Shown in pieces: positions 37,201-51,800 of a DNA stretch of 64,000 nt. Positions within the stretch are counted from its first letter, which is position 1; each line of letters opens with the position of its first letter. Below the pieces are notes generated by a model. The model ran no database searches. It saw nothing but the letters and a program-made list of their open reading frames with translations, and was not told the origin of the DNA. Both the position numbers and the translations under genes were made by a program. The stretch lies in the NCBI RefSeq assembly GCF_000003605.2, contig NW_003119427.1, positions 296,167 through 360,166 on the forward strand, read 5' to 3'. The DNA is from Saccoglossus kowalevskii. Taxonomy: Eukaryota; Hemichordata; Enteropneusta; Harrimaniidae.

Positions 37201-38293
37201 CGTAATCATTAAAGGCAGTTTCTAATCAACACACACACCGTGGACTTTCGCTACGTCAACTACATCTAACAAAATAAGGTTTCCTTCGTCATTAATCATA
37301 GTATAAAAACAGTTTGTTATGTTTCTTGTCTATCCACAATATAATTGAAACTTTAATTGCCTGAGCGTGGGCCACTAATGTCTCCTTGAATGGATATATT
37401 ATATGATATTTATTATACAAGGATGGCCAGTGCTTATACGGAACCGTGTCGTTTTATGCTGAACGACTACATCGTCGTCTATGAGTACATCCAAGTACAT
37501 TGCCAACTCGGACAGTGTTTCCCATTTCCCTGACGGTATACAGAGACTCAACCAACCATTTCAGCAAATCCCCATCTTTAAAACCTTGGGAATCGCTAAC
37601 AGCGGCATTTAATAGTCCCAGACATTAATAAGTAATACCATTCCGGTTTTCGACATTGTGAAATTTCTTTCGTTTTTTTTTTTGGGGGGGGGGGGAGGGT
37701 AACCTGCACAAGTTCGGATGGCGTTAGTGGTGTCATGCGGAAATTGGTCATATATCCAGGGTTGAAATGACAAGTCTTGATTCACAATAAAAGAACAGAG
37801 CATACTTTTATTTTTTGAAACTGATTAATTTTTACATTTAGATGAAGAACGTTGCATACGTTGTCATTGCGATTAAAATATATTTTTGTACAAAAAATGT
37901 AAACGTTTGTAAAACTGTGTCTTGTACTTTACCGTAATACGTCATTTTGCTGACAATTTTGATTTAATTATATAAAACGATGCCTGTTTTTGTCGTTTCT
38001 TAGCAATGGATATGGATAAATGATTGGAATCAAATCTGGGCATACTGTCTAAAACATTCCCAGTTTTAGAGATATGGGTGTAATAGGTATGAGTACAATA
38101 TGTCGAGAATTAAAACTATCATATCGATATAGAGTAAATAGAGTAAAATGGCTAGTTCACGATTTTTCCTTCCAGTCGTCAACACGTCATGCAGTTATTG
38201 TGTTGTTATTTTTTTTTATAAATCCAACATTCTGTAATAAAGTAACGTATGGTAGGTATTTAAATGTAACAATTATTTAAATGAAGTTGGTTC

Positions 38294-39814
38294 TTATACT
38301 TTTGATTCAGGAATGAACTTTGCCCTAGTCCGCGGTGTTTCTGCTAGCGTAGTGTCAATCATATTATCATCATCAGAGTCTTTGTCCACGGCGCATGCGT
38401 CAATTTCCTACGAAGACATAACGGTAACAAATATTACCAGAGGTACATTACTTGGGGTTTGCAACTACGGTGACATGATACCAAGGTCCCGTTTCAATCT
38501 CGCTCTCGCATAAGCGTTCCAACTCAGAAAAATGCGAATGCGCATGCCCGAGGTAACTAGAATACTGAGATGTCCAGGTAGATCAAAATAGCTGCTCGCG
38601 ATGACAGATTACGATAACTATATTTTCTGTACATTTTCGATGTATTACATTTTTTCACTATGAATGCGGTAATACATGTTTTATTGTTTTATTACAAACT
38701 GCCTATGTCATGTCAGAAGGTCGTAAGCATCAGTCTCGCTATCTACGAGACGAGACTTGAATGGGATCTTGGCATGATGTCACCGTACAGTACTATGCGC
38801 GTTGCAAACCCCAAGTAATGTACCTCTGATATTACAGATCAACGATTGATAAACACATATTGGCACCATAACACTCAATTTACAGTCAGTACGACAATGC
38901 TTCGTGCTGTATCTGCTATGTGTCAAGTGGTCGACATCAATGATGTATACGTACTGCCTCCAAATATGGAGTATAGCTACACGCTTTTTAAATATTATGT
39001 TCGATTGCTATTGCAAAATGAACACAGTGTCAATACGTTGCATGTATTAAGTATACAAGTTCATGCATTTTTTACACATTGACACAGTGAAATCTAGTGA
39101 ATTTGTATAGTTTTACATCTCGAATGAGTTTATACTGTACTCACTTCACGTATGGGAATCAAAACGCAATATATAAAAACAGTGTATGCTTTATTTGGTT
39201 TGTTGTGAACTACTTACCTCCATCATGTCGTCATACGAACTACCGACTGGAAACTGAAAACAAAATAGTGGGTGGTGGTTAAGATGTGTAATAATCTTAT
39301 GACAACTGCTATGGCATTTCAAAATAAGAGGAGTATATTTGCGTGAAATGCAAGAAACGGATTTTTCTTATTCAAACTCACATCTGCATCTTCTATTTGG
39401 TAACCAAAGGCAGGGTTGTCCATCATGTTAGTACTGCCACTATGTAGGTAGATGCCCCTGATGTTTAGAGTTGAAAATAAATACTGTCAGTATGCAATTA
39501 CAAATAAGTCTTTTATATTAATAGTTAATAAAAACCGTTAGATGCACGCGTGATTCGATGTGGCGTGGCGTGACGCGATGTGACGCGACGCGACGTGATG
39601 TGACGTGATATGACGTGACGTGACATGGTGTGATAACGAGATATTATTCCACACTCTTACATCTCATGTTACCAATACAAAAAACATGCACGTTTTGCAT
39701 AAACATAGCCTTACTTGTTAGAGCGGCGTCGCTTACACATATAGTAAACGCCAATAATTAAGACCACTATCAATGCAATACCAATCAGCAATACCAGTAG
39801 AATCCACACATAGC
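38294..39814 (-). CDS. Receptor transmembrane helix and cytoplasmic tail
   Basis: Exons 39715-39814, 39382-39457, 39218-39253, 38294-38407. The first encodes [20 protein letters not shown] (helix) followed by [10 protein letters not shown], a positive stop-transfer. The tail continues with [28 protein letters not shown], an acidic cluster [13 protein letters not shown], and ends FIPESKV at TAA 38294-38296. NPAF resembles NPx(F/Y) internalisation signals and the acidic/Ser stretch resembles CK2-type sorting motifs, which would suit an endocytic receptor; that role is inferred. All four exons are in frame (phases 1, 2, 0, 0). Confidence 0.88.
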
Positions 39815-42800
39815 CTATGGTGTATAAAAGTACGCAGGTTATTGTCACATGGCGGTGAAATATGACGTTCAATATCTTTTGTTTTCAATCATTGATAGAT
39901 CGAATTTTTTTTAGAAATTAAACAACTTTACTAACTGTCATCTTCAGTTCCCGGTGAAGATATTGCTTCTATTAAACGAAAAAAAAAACACACAGTAAAA
40001 ATGTTAAAATTGTGAATTATTATGTGCTCATTGACACTACACAGCACAGCACAACACAACACAACACAACACAGCCCGGCACAGAGATCAAGATTACCAA
40101 ATACCTAATAAAATGGTTTCCCATGCGAAAATATTGTTGTCAAATAAAAACTTTGTGTTCAAACCTTTGAATACTGATATAATGTCAACGAAAATATTTG
40201 TATGGCTACACCGCCAGTAAAAGTCATCTTTGAGCCTTGTCTTTCGAACTGCTTATAAAATGTTATGATCTTTATTATTTTTTGTAAAATTATGTATGTA
40301 CTATGTTATTAGTAAACAGGACTATAACATTTCTGTATTTATTTTCAGACATTTCCTATTGGGGAAAATATTTCGATATTTTGTAGACCCATCATAATCA
40401 TGGTCCTAATAAAAGAAGTGAAAACTTACCACAGTCTCCTCTGAGGTGTTCCTCGTCATAGCAATCAGACGGACAGTCCACTGTGCCGTCATTGACCCAA
40501 TATTCACTTATACATATTCTATCAGCCGGACAGTAGAATTTGTCTTCTCCACACGGACCGCCTTCCCCAATATCTTCATACAGTTCTAGGAAATATATTA
40601 ATTGTAAATTCACGATGTTTATATTAACCAGCACGTGATGTTATTTCTCAGAGGTCATAATAGGTCACTCTATTTATGATATGTTAATGCCATTTTTTAC
40701 TATTAACAAGTGAACTATTTTCTAGGATATAAATACAAACATGTATGGTTAATATAACGTTTCAAACTGCTGTATTAGTTGTTATCGTCATATGGACCCA
40801 ATACATTTAATATAACTGTCATATTGTTAAAAAAAAAATAATATTGTTTAAATAAACTTTCTGGTACAGTGGGATATCGGGCGGTGAATCGTGCTTACAT
40901 GTAAAAAATTAGTATCGTGAATGATTGCTCTATGTTCGCCGGAATTGCAATCCATTGAAACACCAAATAAACAAAACACCTAAACATGAGCTATGTCGAA
41001 AAGGGACTTGATTTTAGTGAATTGTCTTGTACATCAGCATCAAAATCAATGTGTCAAAACTTGCAATTTACCGTTTTATTGAAAATTTTTTACATCAGTA
41101 TATTGTAATGATTAATAGAGCCGGATTACTCCTCTACCTTCAAACAATCACATTGCAAATCGTCATTCATTTAAACCCCCACACATCTAACCTGGATTTG
41201 GACAACCAGCTGTGAACGTGACGTCATCTATAGCAATATCTGAACCATCGTCTGAACCAACCATTGCTTCGAATATAACAGTAAAGTCATAGTTATTGGT
41301 AAGTACCACGCGTCCATAGCGCCACGCATCTCCACTGTTTCCGGATCGCATCCACATGAGCAGCTGCTGAGGATGGTCGGTATCAGATTGCGTATATATC
41401 TGTAAATTTTAAATTATGTTTAGATAGTGAAGATTAAAATAAAATGATATGATAACAAAACTACAACTAATACAACGTTGAATGCAAGTTCCTTCATGGC
41501 AGTAATTACGTCACAGCAATATACAATATGCAATATATATATCATAGTTGGACGGAGAGCTAATTCAGAACCACTAAACATGAACTGAATTACACTAAAT
41601 GAGCCCGACTAAAATAAATAAATAAACAAAAAGGAAACAAAATTAAACAAACAAACAAACAAACAAACGAACAAAACTACAAACAAACAAACGAATAAAT
41701 AAACAAATGAACAAATAAACAAATAAATAAATAAATAAATAAAATAAAATAAATACAGAATTAGTTACGCTGTGTACGCAATGTAGCATTCTACCTACCT
41801 TGAGGCTTCCCATACCCGCGGTCTTAGAATACATGTGATACCAGAATCGTACCATACAAGGTCCGGAACTAGCTGGGAATACGACTGAAGCGGAGACTCT
41901 GGCTGTATCACCTGTAGTTTGTGGATGTGAACTGTCGATGTACAGAAACATCCCTGAAGAAAAGAATTATTTTTTTTTTATTTTTTATATCAGATCAGTG
42001 TAATATATATCTCCCTACTACGAAGTATTAAGCTATGACAACATGGTGTACAATTACAGCAAAATACGCAACATCTCAAATACAACGCTTCTTCCAACTT
42101 GAACTTGTCCACACAGAAAAATGTCCGTGATTAAAGATTGAATTTTCTTCTCAAATTAATAAATCCCCTAACCAAAACATAAAAAAAATAAACATATTTT
42201 TTAATCGCTCGAAACTATAATTATAATCTTTTTTTTTTGATCGGTGACCATTTAAATAGATGCTCTATGAAATATAGAATACACATTTCCTAGATATAGC
42301 GCGCCCTCCAGTGGCTATATGACGTCACATATGAAGGAAACAAAGTGGAAATTAGCAACTGTGTATGGTTTTACAGTCGTTCGTCATCGAAAGTAAGTAA
42401 AACCTGTCAAACCATAATCTTTATTGATGGTCAACTTTAGATGAAAAATAGGTGCTGTTTTGAATGGCTTTCGCGTCACCCATGTCTATGACGTATATGC
42501 AGTGCAAGATATCCTACATATGTATACGACAAATTTAAAGCCACTACTGGATATATGGCAAATTCAAAGAAAATAACAAGCATATTACCGTTTGTGTAGG
42601 GGGTATGATCTTCTTTTGGACCAGTGTAAGATTTGGGAGTTGAGCTCGATATTGTCCAGTCAAAGTCGTCGTTCTGTTGCTGACTCCATCCACAATCTTC
42701 CAGACTTACATCAAAAGTGCAGTCACCTTCGTACAGCGCTAAATTAGATATAGATATGTATATGAAATAACATATCAGGTGATATATAACAGCATGAATG

Positions 42801-45800
42801 TGGAATGAAATGTGAAAAAGCAGAAAAAACTATAAACCTTTCCAAATTAAATGAGGCACTTATGGCTTTTAACAAACAAACAAACAAAGAATTCTAATTG
42901 CGTAATCAACATTAGCATATACACTGTATTTCCATGTATGAAATTAGATAATTTGAAGATGAATTCAGAAATACATTTAACAGTCCCACAATAGCGATTA
43001 CTACACTGTACTCACGACAGGAAAATTCATCTGATCCATCAATACAGTCTAGCCCGTAGTCACAATGGTGGTAAGCAGCAATACATTGCCCATCTTGACA
43101 CTTGAATTCGCGACTAGGGTCACATGGCACATCATGATTTGCTAATATAAGACAAGACAAGAAGACATCAGGATTTGCCCAGTAACATTATTGTACCTAA
43201 GTCTTTGGAAAAAATATATGTTATCAACAACTAAATTGAGTTATCAAGTTTTTGGGGATATTTTTTATATCAAAATGTGTGCTCGAATTCATTCACTGTT
43301 TGATAAAGAACAGATTAGTCTGGTGGTGTTCAATCATCGAATCTAGAAATCCTGAGAATGGTTTGTTATTATCGCTACCCTTAATTGAAATTCACTCACC
43401 TTCCTCACAGTTTGTGAAGGATATGTCATCCACAGCGATATCGCCACGGAAGAACTGTCCACGTGTTGCCTCAATCATAACGATAAAGTTTTCTTGATGT
43501 CCAATCAAGCATTCACCGTACAGCCATTGGTCGCCTTGATCGCCTTCCATTTCCCAGTACATGTCAGACTGTCCCGTAGCAGCTGATTTGACATAAATAC
43601 GCAATGCACCAATAGACGACCCATACATGTGATACCAGAATCCAAATGTGCATGACGAGCTTGATTCCACGTATCGCAGTGTCTGGAGATGGGCTTTTTT
43701 GCCACTACCTGTCAGGTCTGTCAGCGTTAATGCATTAACAAATGCATACCAACCTAGAACACATTTAACAAAAAAGTCAATACTAAGAATGTATTATGGA
43801 CGAGAACAAGTAATTGTTAGTATTGATATTGTATATTGATGGATACCTTGGACTATGATTTACGAATTATCAAAACAAATCCATGAAGTTCTCGTCCATA
43901 TTGCATCGTTAAATCTTCAAGGTACAAATCGCATCTGCTCTATCCATATGAAAATATAATACTAAGAATACGGGAATTACATTACTTCGTGTATTTATAC
44001 TCACCATATTCAGATTCAGTAGTGTGGTCATACGAAGGTCCTGTATTGGGTTTAACCGTGGCGCCTTGGCCGAGTTGCCACTCAAAATCAGTAGCACCAA
44101 CATTGTGCCACCCGCACCAATTTTCTCCTTCAAAAGTGCACGAGGTTCCTGCATGTTGTAGATATATTTATTGTTATTATTTATTATTAACTAAAACCAA
44201 AAATTAGAGGAATAATTATAATTGGCATGCATACACGATGTAATTATCCACATATTGGTGATTTAATTCAGATTTATATTCCTCAATACATTGCTATGCC
44301 CATAAGATATAAGAAATATTGTTAATATAATGGATTAGGGCGCAGGAGTGTACTACTCTGGCAATATGATACGGGTATGTCACCGGCACCTTCAGACCTC
44401 TATTCCAGCCGAAAAAACACATCGTAAAAATTGATACCCCTTTCACGAAATGTTCACTAAAAATATCTACTCCTTCACAGACTGGATTTTTCGAATGTTT
44501 TTGTTGGTCGACTATTTTTAATGCTAAAAACGATTTTTTATTGCTGTAAGGACTGAATCATAATTGCCCCCTCCAGACTCAATGGTTATCTCTATATACT
44601 AGTACCTTTCCACAATGGACGCAGTGTCTAAAAATAAACAGTCATATCGATTATAATAACTTTGTTTCAGTAGGAATCTTCATACACACTAGCAGTTCAG
44701 ATCATTTTACCTGCATCTCCATGTCGGCACTTAAGAGAGCAAAATTTATTTCATTTATCACTGATTTATCGACTAATACTTACCACAAGTTCGTTCATCC
44801 GTATTGTCGTCACAGTCTATATTGAAGTCACACAGTTCGTAATGAGTGAAACAATCCAAACCATTGTCACAAGCATATAAACCCATGTCTTGGTCACACC
44901 AGCCAATTAGATCCTGGTCTTCTTCCTCGCCAGGTATTGAACCTCCAAGAATACACGTGTCCGTGAAAGACACATCATCAATTGATATGTCACCTTTGGC
45001 ATCGCCACCACGGACCGCTTCGACAACAACCTGTTAATAAACGAGCACATTAATGTCAACATTGTGAACCAAAATGAACTGAAATGATTGAGTACACGTT
45101 TTTACTTTTAAATGCTCGGCAATAGATCTAGAGATCTACAGGAGTACGTAAAATAAAGCCATAGAGGAATCCCATAAAAATACATAGTTATAGGTATTCA
45201 CGAGTGATCTTTTTATTTTGCGAATTTTTATTCACGTCAGGCTAAATCATACAAATTATACAGTTGTTGACCAGTAGTCATAAACAGCTGTAAGAACACT
45301 GAAAGACGCCGTGGTCGTGTCGTTAACGTGCGTAGTGATTTCGAATAAATAGTTCAGGCCGCAAAGTAAAAGTTTTTATGCATATTTGACGAGTCATTGA
45401 ATGCGGGATCAGATTTTACTGCATGATCAAAGGGATCGCACTTTTTGTGTATAATGAATAATCGTATTACTTATTTGTGTGTTTGTTTGACAATCAGAAT
45501 AGCGCATCGTGAATCCACCTCACCTCAAAATCTTTGCCATCACTAACGTCAACATCTACGCGAATAGGAACCCATGCATTGGCGATTTCACCCGATTGAG
45601 TATACAATAAGTTCAGGCCTTCGTCGCCTTCCAGGTAAGACGTTCGGGAATATATATTCAAATCGCCAACATCTTCGCCATACATATGTACCCATACACG
45701 GAACTGAATATAAAATTATGAATTGGATATTAGTGAATTGAAATTTGCATATTTAAATTTCCACTTTATATAGTAAAACACAAACACACACTCTATATTT

Positions 45801-48800
45801 TACAAACAAAGAAATCGTTATATTTTCTAACCCTTATATAAACAGAAATGTGATTGTAATAAGATGTACAGGAAAAAGTAAATTTCATATTTATTAAATG
45901 AAGGTACTACTACTGTTTATTTTCACATGAATGCCAAGTGGTATATAAATGAATTAAAATCGTATGGCACAATAATCAATATGACAAAGCCGTGAATACT
46001 CACCACACAATCTTCACTGTACCCACGGAACACGGGACTGCCAAGACATGCTTTCTCACCAGGTGACCTTGGACCCGAAGTTTCAATAAACATGTAATGC
46101 CCTGAAATGTGTAAATTGTTACAGTTGTGTATTATTATCACCCATTAATTGTTGGGAGAGATGTTGACCTGCTTACAATGAAAACAGTATTTTCGTTAAA
46201 GATTTTTCATTCATAAATCGATTGGCTAATGATGAATTCTCATTAAGCGTATTAGGCGTATACAGCAACAGCCGACCAACGACACATTACACGTAGTTTC
46301 TTTTCAAAAACATATAACGTGTCCGATATATAATCTGTGAAGCACGACGTACAAACAACAACGGTCATTTTTTAATAATTTACTATGAATAATAAATATA
46401 TAACCATATTCCGTGCGCCTAGTACATGGTCGCCATACACGAATATTATTGGTGAGAAAGATATCACAGCAATTCAGATACTGACCATTGCCATTTCGTA
46501 ACGTATGATCACTCGATGGACCCGTTCCATCTGAATAGGTGTTGCCAGTTTGTTGCCTCCAGTTAAAGTCGTCGTCTTTCTCTTGATGCCAGGTACAAAG
46601 GTCAACCTCAAAGTCACAACGTCCTGGATAGCTTTCTACAACGACATTAATGCAATGAACATTATTCGCAAATGGCCGCCGAAGTCTCATTGAGAGCGAG
46701 AAGGTCACGTGACTTATTTTGACTGCAAATGGTGTTCAATTTTCTGTAGCCATCGCGGCCATTGTTTCAAGCCTCGTGGCTGCCTCACTTATATTACGGT
46801 TTTGTTTTGCCATTGGTATAATTAAAATCGCCTTACCGCAATGTTGTTCATCCGAGTAATCGCCGCAGTCGTTATGATAATCACACACGGAAATCGTACT
46901 GATACACAGTGTATTGCTGCATTTAAATTGGCCAGCTGTACAAGGTTCACCAGTGATAACTGTAATAATACAAATATTTAATTATTAAAATAAATTGCCA
47001 CTAGGTACATTCAAATGTCAAGCATATCTTTTCGTGTCGGGTACAGAACGGGCATTCGCGTTGGTTACCAAATAAACTGAATTAATTAAATACGTACGTG
47101 GTGGTGCACATGAGTTGAATGATATGTCATCAACAGTGATGTCTCCAAGGGCAGTAACTCCCCGCCTGGCCTCGAAACGTATCTAAAGAATAGTAGTATG
47201 ATTATGACACTTGGATGACGTAAAATGAGAACGTTTTCAGACTAGCTTCAAAGATGTACAGTACTGCAACGATCTTATTGTAAGCTGAGGAATAAACAGT
47301 ACTATATATTATATATAATTTAAACAACATGTATCTAATTATATAAACATGATATCTACGTATGACAAATTTAACTCACCACTTCGAGTGCACCAGCTCC
47401 GACAAACACAAGCTCTCTGTTCCATTCATCCCCCTGTGGCGAACTTGAATACCAGATGACTTTCTGTGACCCATCCTCTTGTTCTATTTTCAACTCCAAG
47501 GATCCCAATGCATCGCCATTCATATGATGATAGAATTCAATGTAACAATCCTGGCCCGTTCGCGAGATTTTAGGCGTCTTCAAGGTCGTGATATCATTTA
47601 CAACACCATACGAGCCTTCGGCATACACATACCAACCTAGATGCAAGACGTTGTACTATTAACTTGTACTACCCAAGACAAAGCGCACATGTACTGTTAA
47701 AATGATAGCGATTACATACATCGACACGTATTTTTTTCAATCCTTGGATTTATACACATTTCTATCTCTCCAAACAAAATCTAACGTGCTTCGTATTTCC
47801 CGTAGTGGCCAATCTAACCATAACACATTTCATATATCCACAGTAAGTAGAATAGTTACCTTCCCCAGTTCCTTTAGTATTGTCCACCTCTGGCCTGTAT
47901 ACGCTATCATCAGCATTTTTTGCTTGGTCATGTGTCCAAACATAATCTATAGCTCTTTTTCGACGAAGGCTGCCTTCGATTTGCCAGTTGCATAAACCAT
48001 TTTCAAAATCACACGTCTGTGCAACTGGTGTGAGGAAAAATAAACGTTTAACAGATCAGATTAATGTATGCCTTCATTCATGATCTCAGTGATACTACGT
48101 TCTACGCCGTTACATCATAATACTAGTCAGCAACAACAAATGGAATGTCCAGATAAATGTGCATATAAAGTGAAAGGTAGTGTGAAGAGTAAAACATGTT
48201 TTCTTTTTGTTTTTCGAAACCGTCATACATGCAAATACTTAAAACATTATTCCTGTTACTCAGATGGGTGGTATGAGTAGTAGAATACAAACAACAACTA
48301 CTCGGTTCGCAGCATATCCGTCTTGCGAATAGCCGAGCATCACCGAGCAGTCCCGTACCCTCTGTTGTGATTGACGTTTCAGCATCTTAGTGTGTTATCA
48401 AGTCATTGAATCGCGCGCAGGAACGGGGAGTTTCTGTCCAATATTCAATGTGAAGCACTTTTTCCAATTAAGATTAGTCTGGAGTTTTTTCTTAATGACA
48501 ATTAGGTCCCTTCCATATACATTTTTACAACGAATGTTTTATTCGTGCTAGTGTAGCGTCGAAGGGAACATCGAACCTTACGTACTTTCGCGCTTTAGCG
48601 AGCTCCTGAAGCAGAATTCTAACAGCAACGCGATGCGAGTTATTCTAGTGAAGACAGTATAACAGGTTTCGATCAGTATAACTAGCACATGGCGTAAATT
48701 TCAGATTTGATTTTTGTTTAAGTTAATCAAAATTAAAATGGATTTCAACTACGTCCCGACAATACAACTTGTGTTTCGCGCGTTTGACTATCCTTTATTT

Positions 48801-51800
48801 AAGTGCCAAATCTGTACAATAATCCATGAATCCGTCTAACCATCGAATTATTTTTATTCTTAAGTCGTCTTTAAAATGCACTCTACATTCTAGACTAGTA
48901 ACAATACAACTACATGTTAGACACTTTGGGAAGCACACTCTTCCCACTACCTTAAATCGACTCAACAACGGATATATATAACATGATGTACATATGAGAC
49001 ATTTGCCAAATTTTCATAAACAGAAAAAAAGACTGAATAAATAAGTTTGGAAAAATGGACTTAAATCGGAATCTTAATTATCCTTTCGTTTCGTTCAGTG
49101 TAATGTGACCATTTGATGGAAGTAAAAAAATATAATACAAAATAGCAAACTCATATTTAATTGGCTCACCACATGACGCTTCGTCTTGACCATCACTACA
49201 ATCTTCTCTAAAGTCACACTTTTGACGGGCTGGGATACATTTATTGTCAGCCTCGCAGTAAAATTCCACTTCGCCACACGCTGGGTGCTTCGTCGTTGGC
49301 GGTGCCACACTGGGTTGTGTAGTTGTTGGAGCAATTGGCAAAATACCTGTGAAGACGAGATGCAGAATGTTAAGCAAACAAGTCACAAAAGACGTTTTAT
49401 AAATTCAATATTAATTCGCAATATTAACCTGTAGTCGTTTCACAGTCTGGTGTGAAGGATATATCGTCGAGACCAATGTCACCCATGAAGTTATCACCAA
49501 TACGACCTTCGAGAACAACCTGTATTAAAATAACAAATAATGAAATAAAATTGTAATATAGTCAAAAGAAATTAAATATAATAATTGCAAGACGTAACCA
49601 ATGAATAGAATGAATCAAGACGATAAACAAAATAAATTTCGATAATTACGTTCAACCAAGCAATGTACCTGGAATTCCGTATCTACCACCAAAGACGCCT
49701 CTGCTCTATCCCAGAAATCCCCTCTGTTACCATGACGGCTCCAGACAATAGTTTCACCTTGGCGACTATCCCTGTAAATACGTACAATAACGGCAAGTCT
49801 GTCTACCGACATACCAAACATATGGTAAAAGAAGCGAATCTACAAAAAAGGGAAATATAGCAGGTAATTAGTATGGTATAAAAATACAAAAACCTCTTCT
49901 CATACCAAGAGTGTTATTACAGATTATAATACCGTACGCTGCCCTCATTGAAACAGCACGTTCTCATTGGTTGATCAGTACCACGTGCAGCCCCGTTATC
50001 ATAAGATAATTGGTCAGCGATTGAAGTCAATGCATGAACATACAAACAAGACTGTGTGCGACACAGCCACGTCCATTTTTTCCAAATCGTTAACAAAACA
50101 AATTAAACTCCATGATTTATTTCGCGTTAAGAAATCCGAGTTATTTTCATCTAGAACATTACCTATCAGTGTGCTTTCGCATGTCGTTTGCTCATGAACG
50201 TTTCTAACTGAAATACAAGCACCTATGACTTGATTTGCTGTCGTTTCCTTTATTTCAAGCTAAAACTGTACGTATACATTTCAGGATATTACAAATGACT
50301 CCACATTGCCCATCGTCCTTTTTTCCCTAATTACGATACACCGTACACACATTTGAGTCTGGTCATACCTTACACGTGCCCGTTGTGGTTGGTTTGAACA
50401 CAATATTATATATTAAATCAGCTCTGTCGTGGTAGTGACTTGGGAAACCACTGTCCAAAAATATGTAGAAACCTGTAAAACCAAAAACAAACAAACAAAT
50501 AAAGATTCAAATTGTAATTCACATTATGCTTGAAGCTTTGTAAAACAGAGAAAGTATATATGCAGCGTGGACAGCCCTAAAAGTATTTTAACCCTACATC
50601 CTGACGGCGAAGAAATATAGTTTAGAGTATAAGGTACAGAAAAATCACAGTAAACATTACTAGCAAAGAAACGAGCAGATGATTCATATCATATTGCGCA
50701 ATAAATAGCCAAGCAAAACAAAACATATACACCTTACCTTCACTGTTGCCTTTAGTATGATCGAACGATGGGCCTGTGTATGGAGCCAAAGTCCCCCCAG
50801 CTTGTCTAGTCCAGTCAATATTATCTGTCACACTACCTTGTACCCAGTCACAGAAATCACTTTCAAAGTCGCACTGACGAAATTCACCTTGATGAAATGA
50901 AATTGTGTTTGTTAAACATAATTTACCTTCACACCTCTATTGTGAATGCGTATAGTTCAGCATCCAGATATCGAAGTTATGTGTTAATGTATTTGTTAAA
51001 GAACTCACTGCACTGTGACAGAAATTCATCGCTATTATCACCACAGTCGTCATTTATGTCACATAGCAATGATGACGATATGCAAGCACCGTTAGTCAAT
51101 CCATCTCCCGGGCACCACCAATAATCTCCTGATACTGTATCACAACTTTGATCCGGGTCTGGTAGAGCACAGTTGTTGAAAGAAATGTCATCTACAGCAA
51201 TAGTTGCACCATACCCAAACTGTCGGATTTTTCTAAATATCAACTAGAAAACTAAGGCTCTTTAGTTGTTTAACACAAATTGAAACACTATTACTAAATT
51301 CCACCAGTTGTGTAATATTTACAATAATATGAGGTTATTACGAGGATACCTCAAAGTATGCACGAAGGCAGTACAGCGGGAATATCGACCGACGCGCAGC
51401 GAACGGCGTACTATCTGAGTGCATACTTTGAGGTATCCTCATAATTACCCTATTACTATACTTCTTTTCCTTCCAATGATACATCATGGGAATGCGGAAA
51501 TCCAACAAGTTTAAAACAGAATAAGCGAACTTCTTTGTGTAGAGTCCGGTCAAACCCTGGTGGCAGCCATGTTTGTTTTGATTATTAGAGGACGCTTATG
51601 CGCGTAAACATTCCTTATTTGGAATTCGCATTTCCTAATATGGTATGATGAAATAATAATATACCTCATAATTTGTTCTTCTTCTGTGGAAACCAACAAT
51701 AGCCCAGTTCCATTTCGCCCCTCTAGGGAAATTCGCTCTCCACATTTCAGTTTCAGTCCCATCTTCTTCCAGCATATGCAAAGTCATGAATCCAGTCAGT

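Larger units (their letters stand above)
35228..38293. other. Intergenic region between RUNDC1 and the MAM/LDLa gene
   Basis: It contains the presumed RUNDC1 promoter (YY1-like AAAATGGCGAC at 35434-35444; CRE and further YY1-like sites at 36120-36260), a MITE (36384-36569), a SINE-like repeat (37035-37200), G-runs at 37682-37694 and the 3' flank of the receptor gene. A minus-strand AATAAA (plus 37807-37812) lies about 480 bp past the receptor stop and is a candidate polyadenylation signal. No firm exon. Confidence 0.5.

Noticed and set aside
39935-39968. Possible 34-nt mini-exon between LDLa10 and the transmembrane exon
   Set aside because: It has acceptor- and donor-like ends, but 34 nt breaks the 1-1 phase and meets a stop. 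The LDLa10 exon joins the transmembrane exon directly in frame (G + GC giving Gly).
41643-41951. Minus-strand open frame with a Phe/Val/Leu-rich repetitive C-terminal part
   Set aside because: The first half is the true MAM13 exon; the hydrophobic tail is translation of the intronic (AAAC)n/(AAAT)n microsatellite after the splice donor.
49095-49334. Alternative minus-strand frame in the LDLa6 exon
   Set aside because: It is a shadow of the true LDLa6 frame, which has six properly spaced Cys and matches the phase of both flanking exons.
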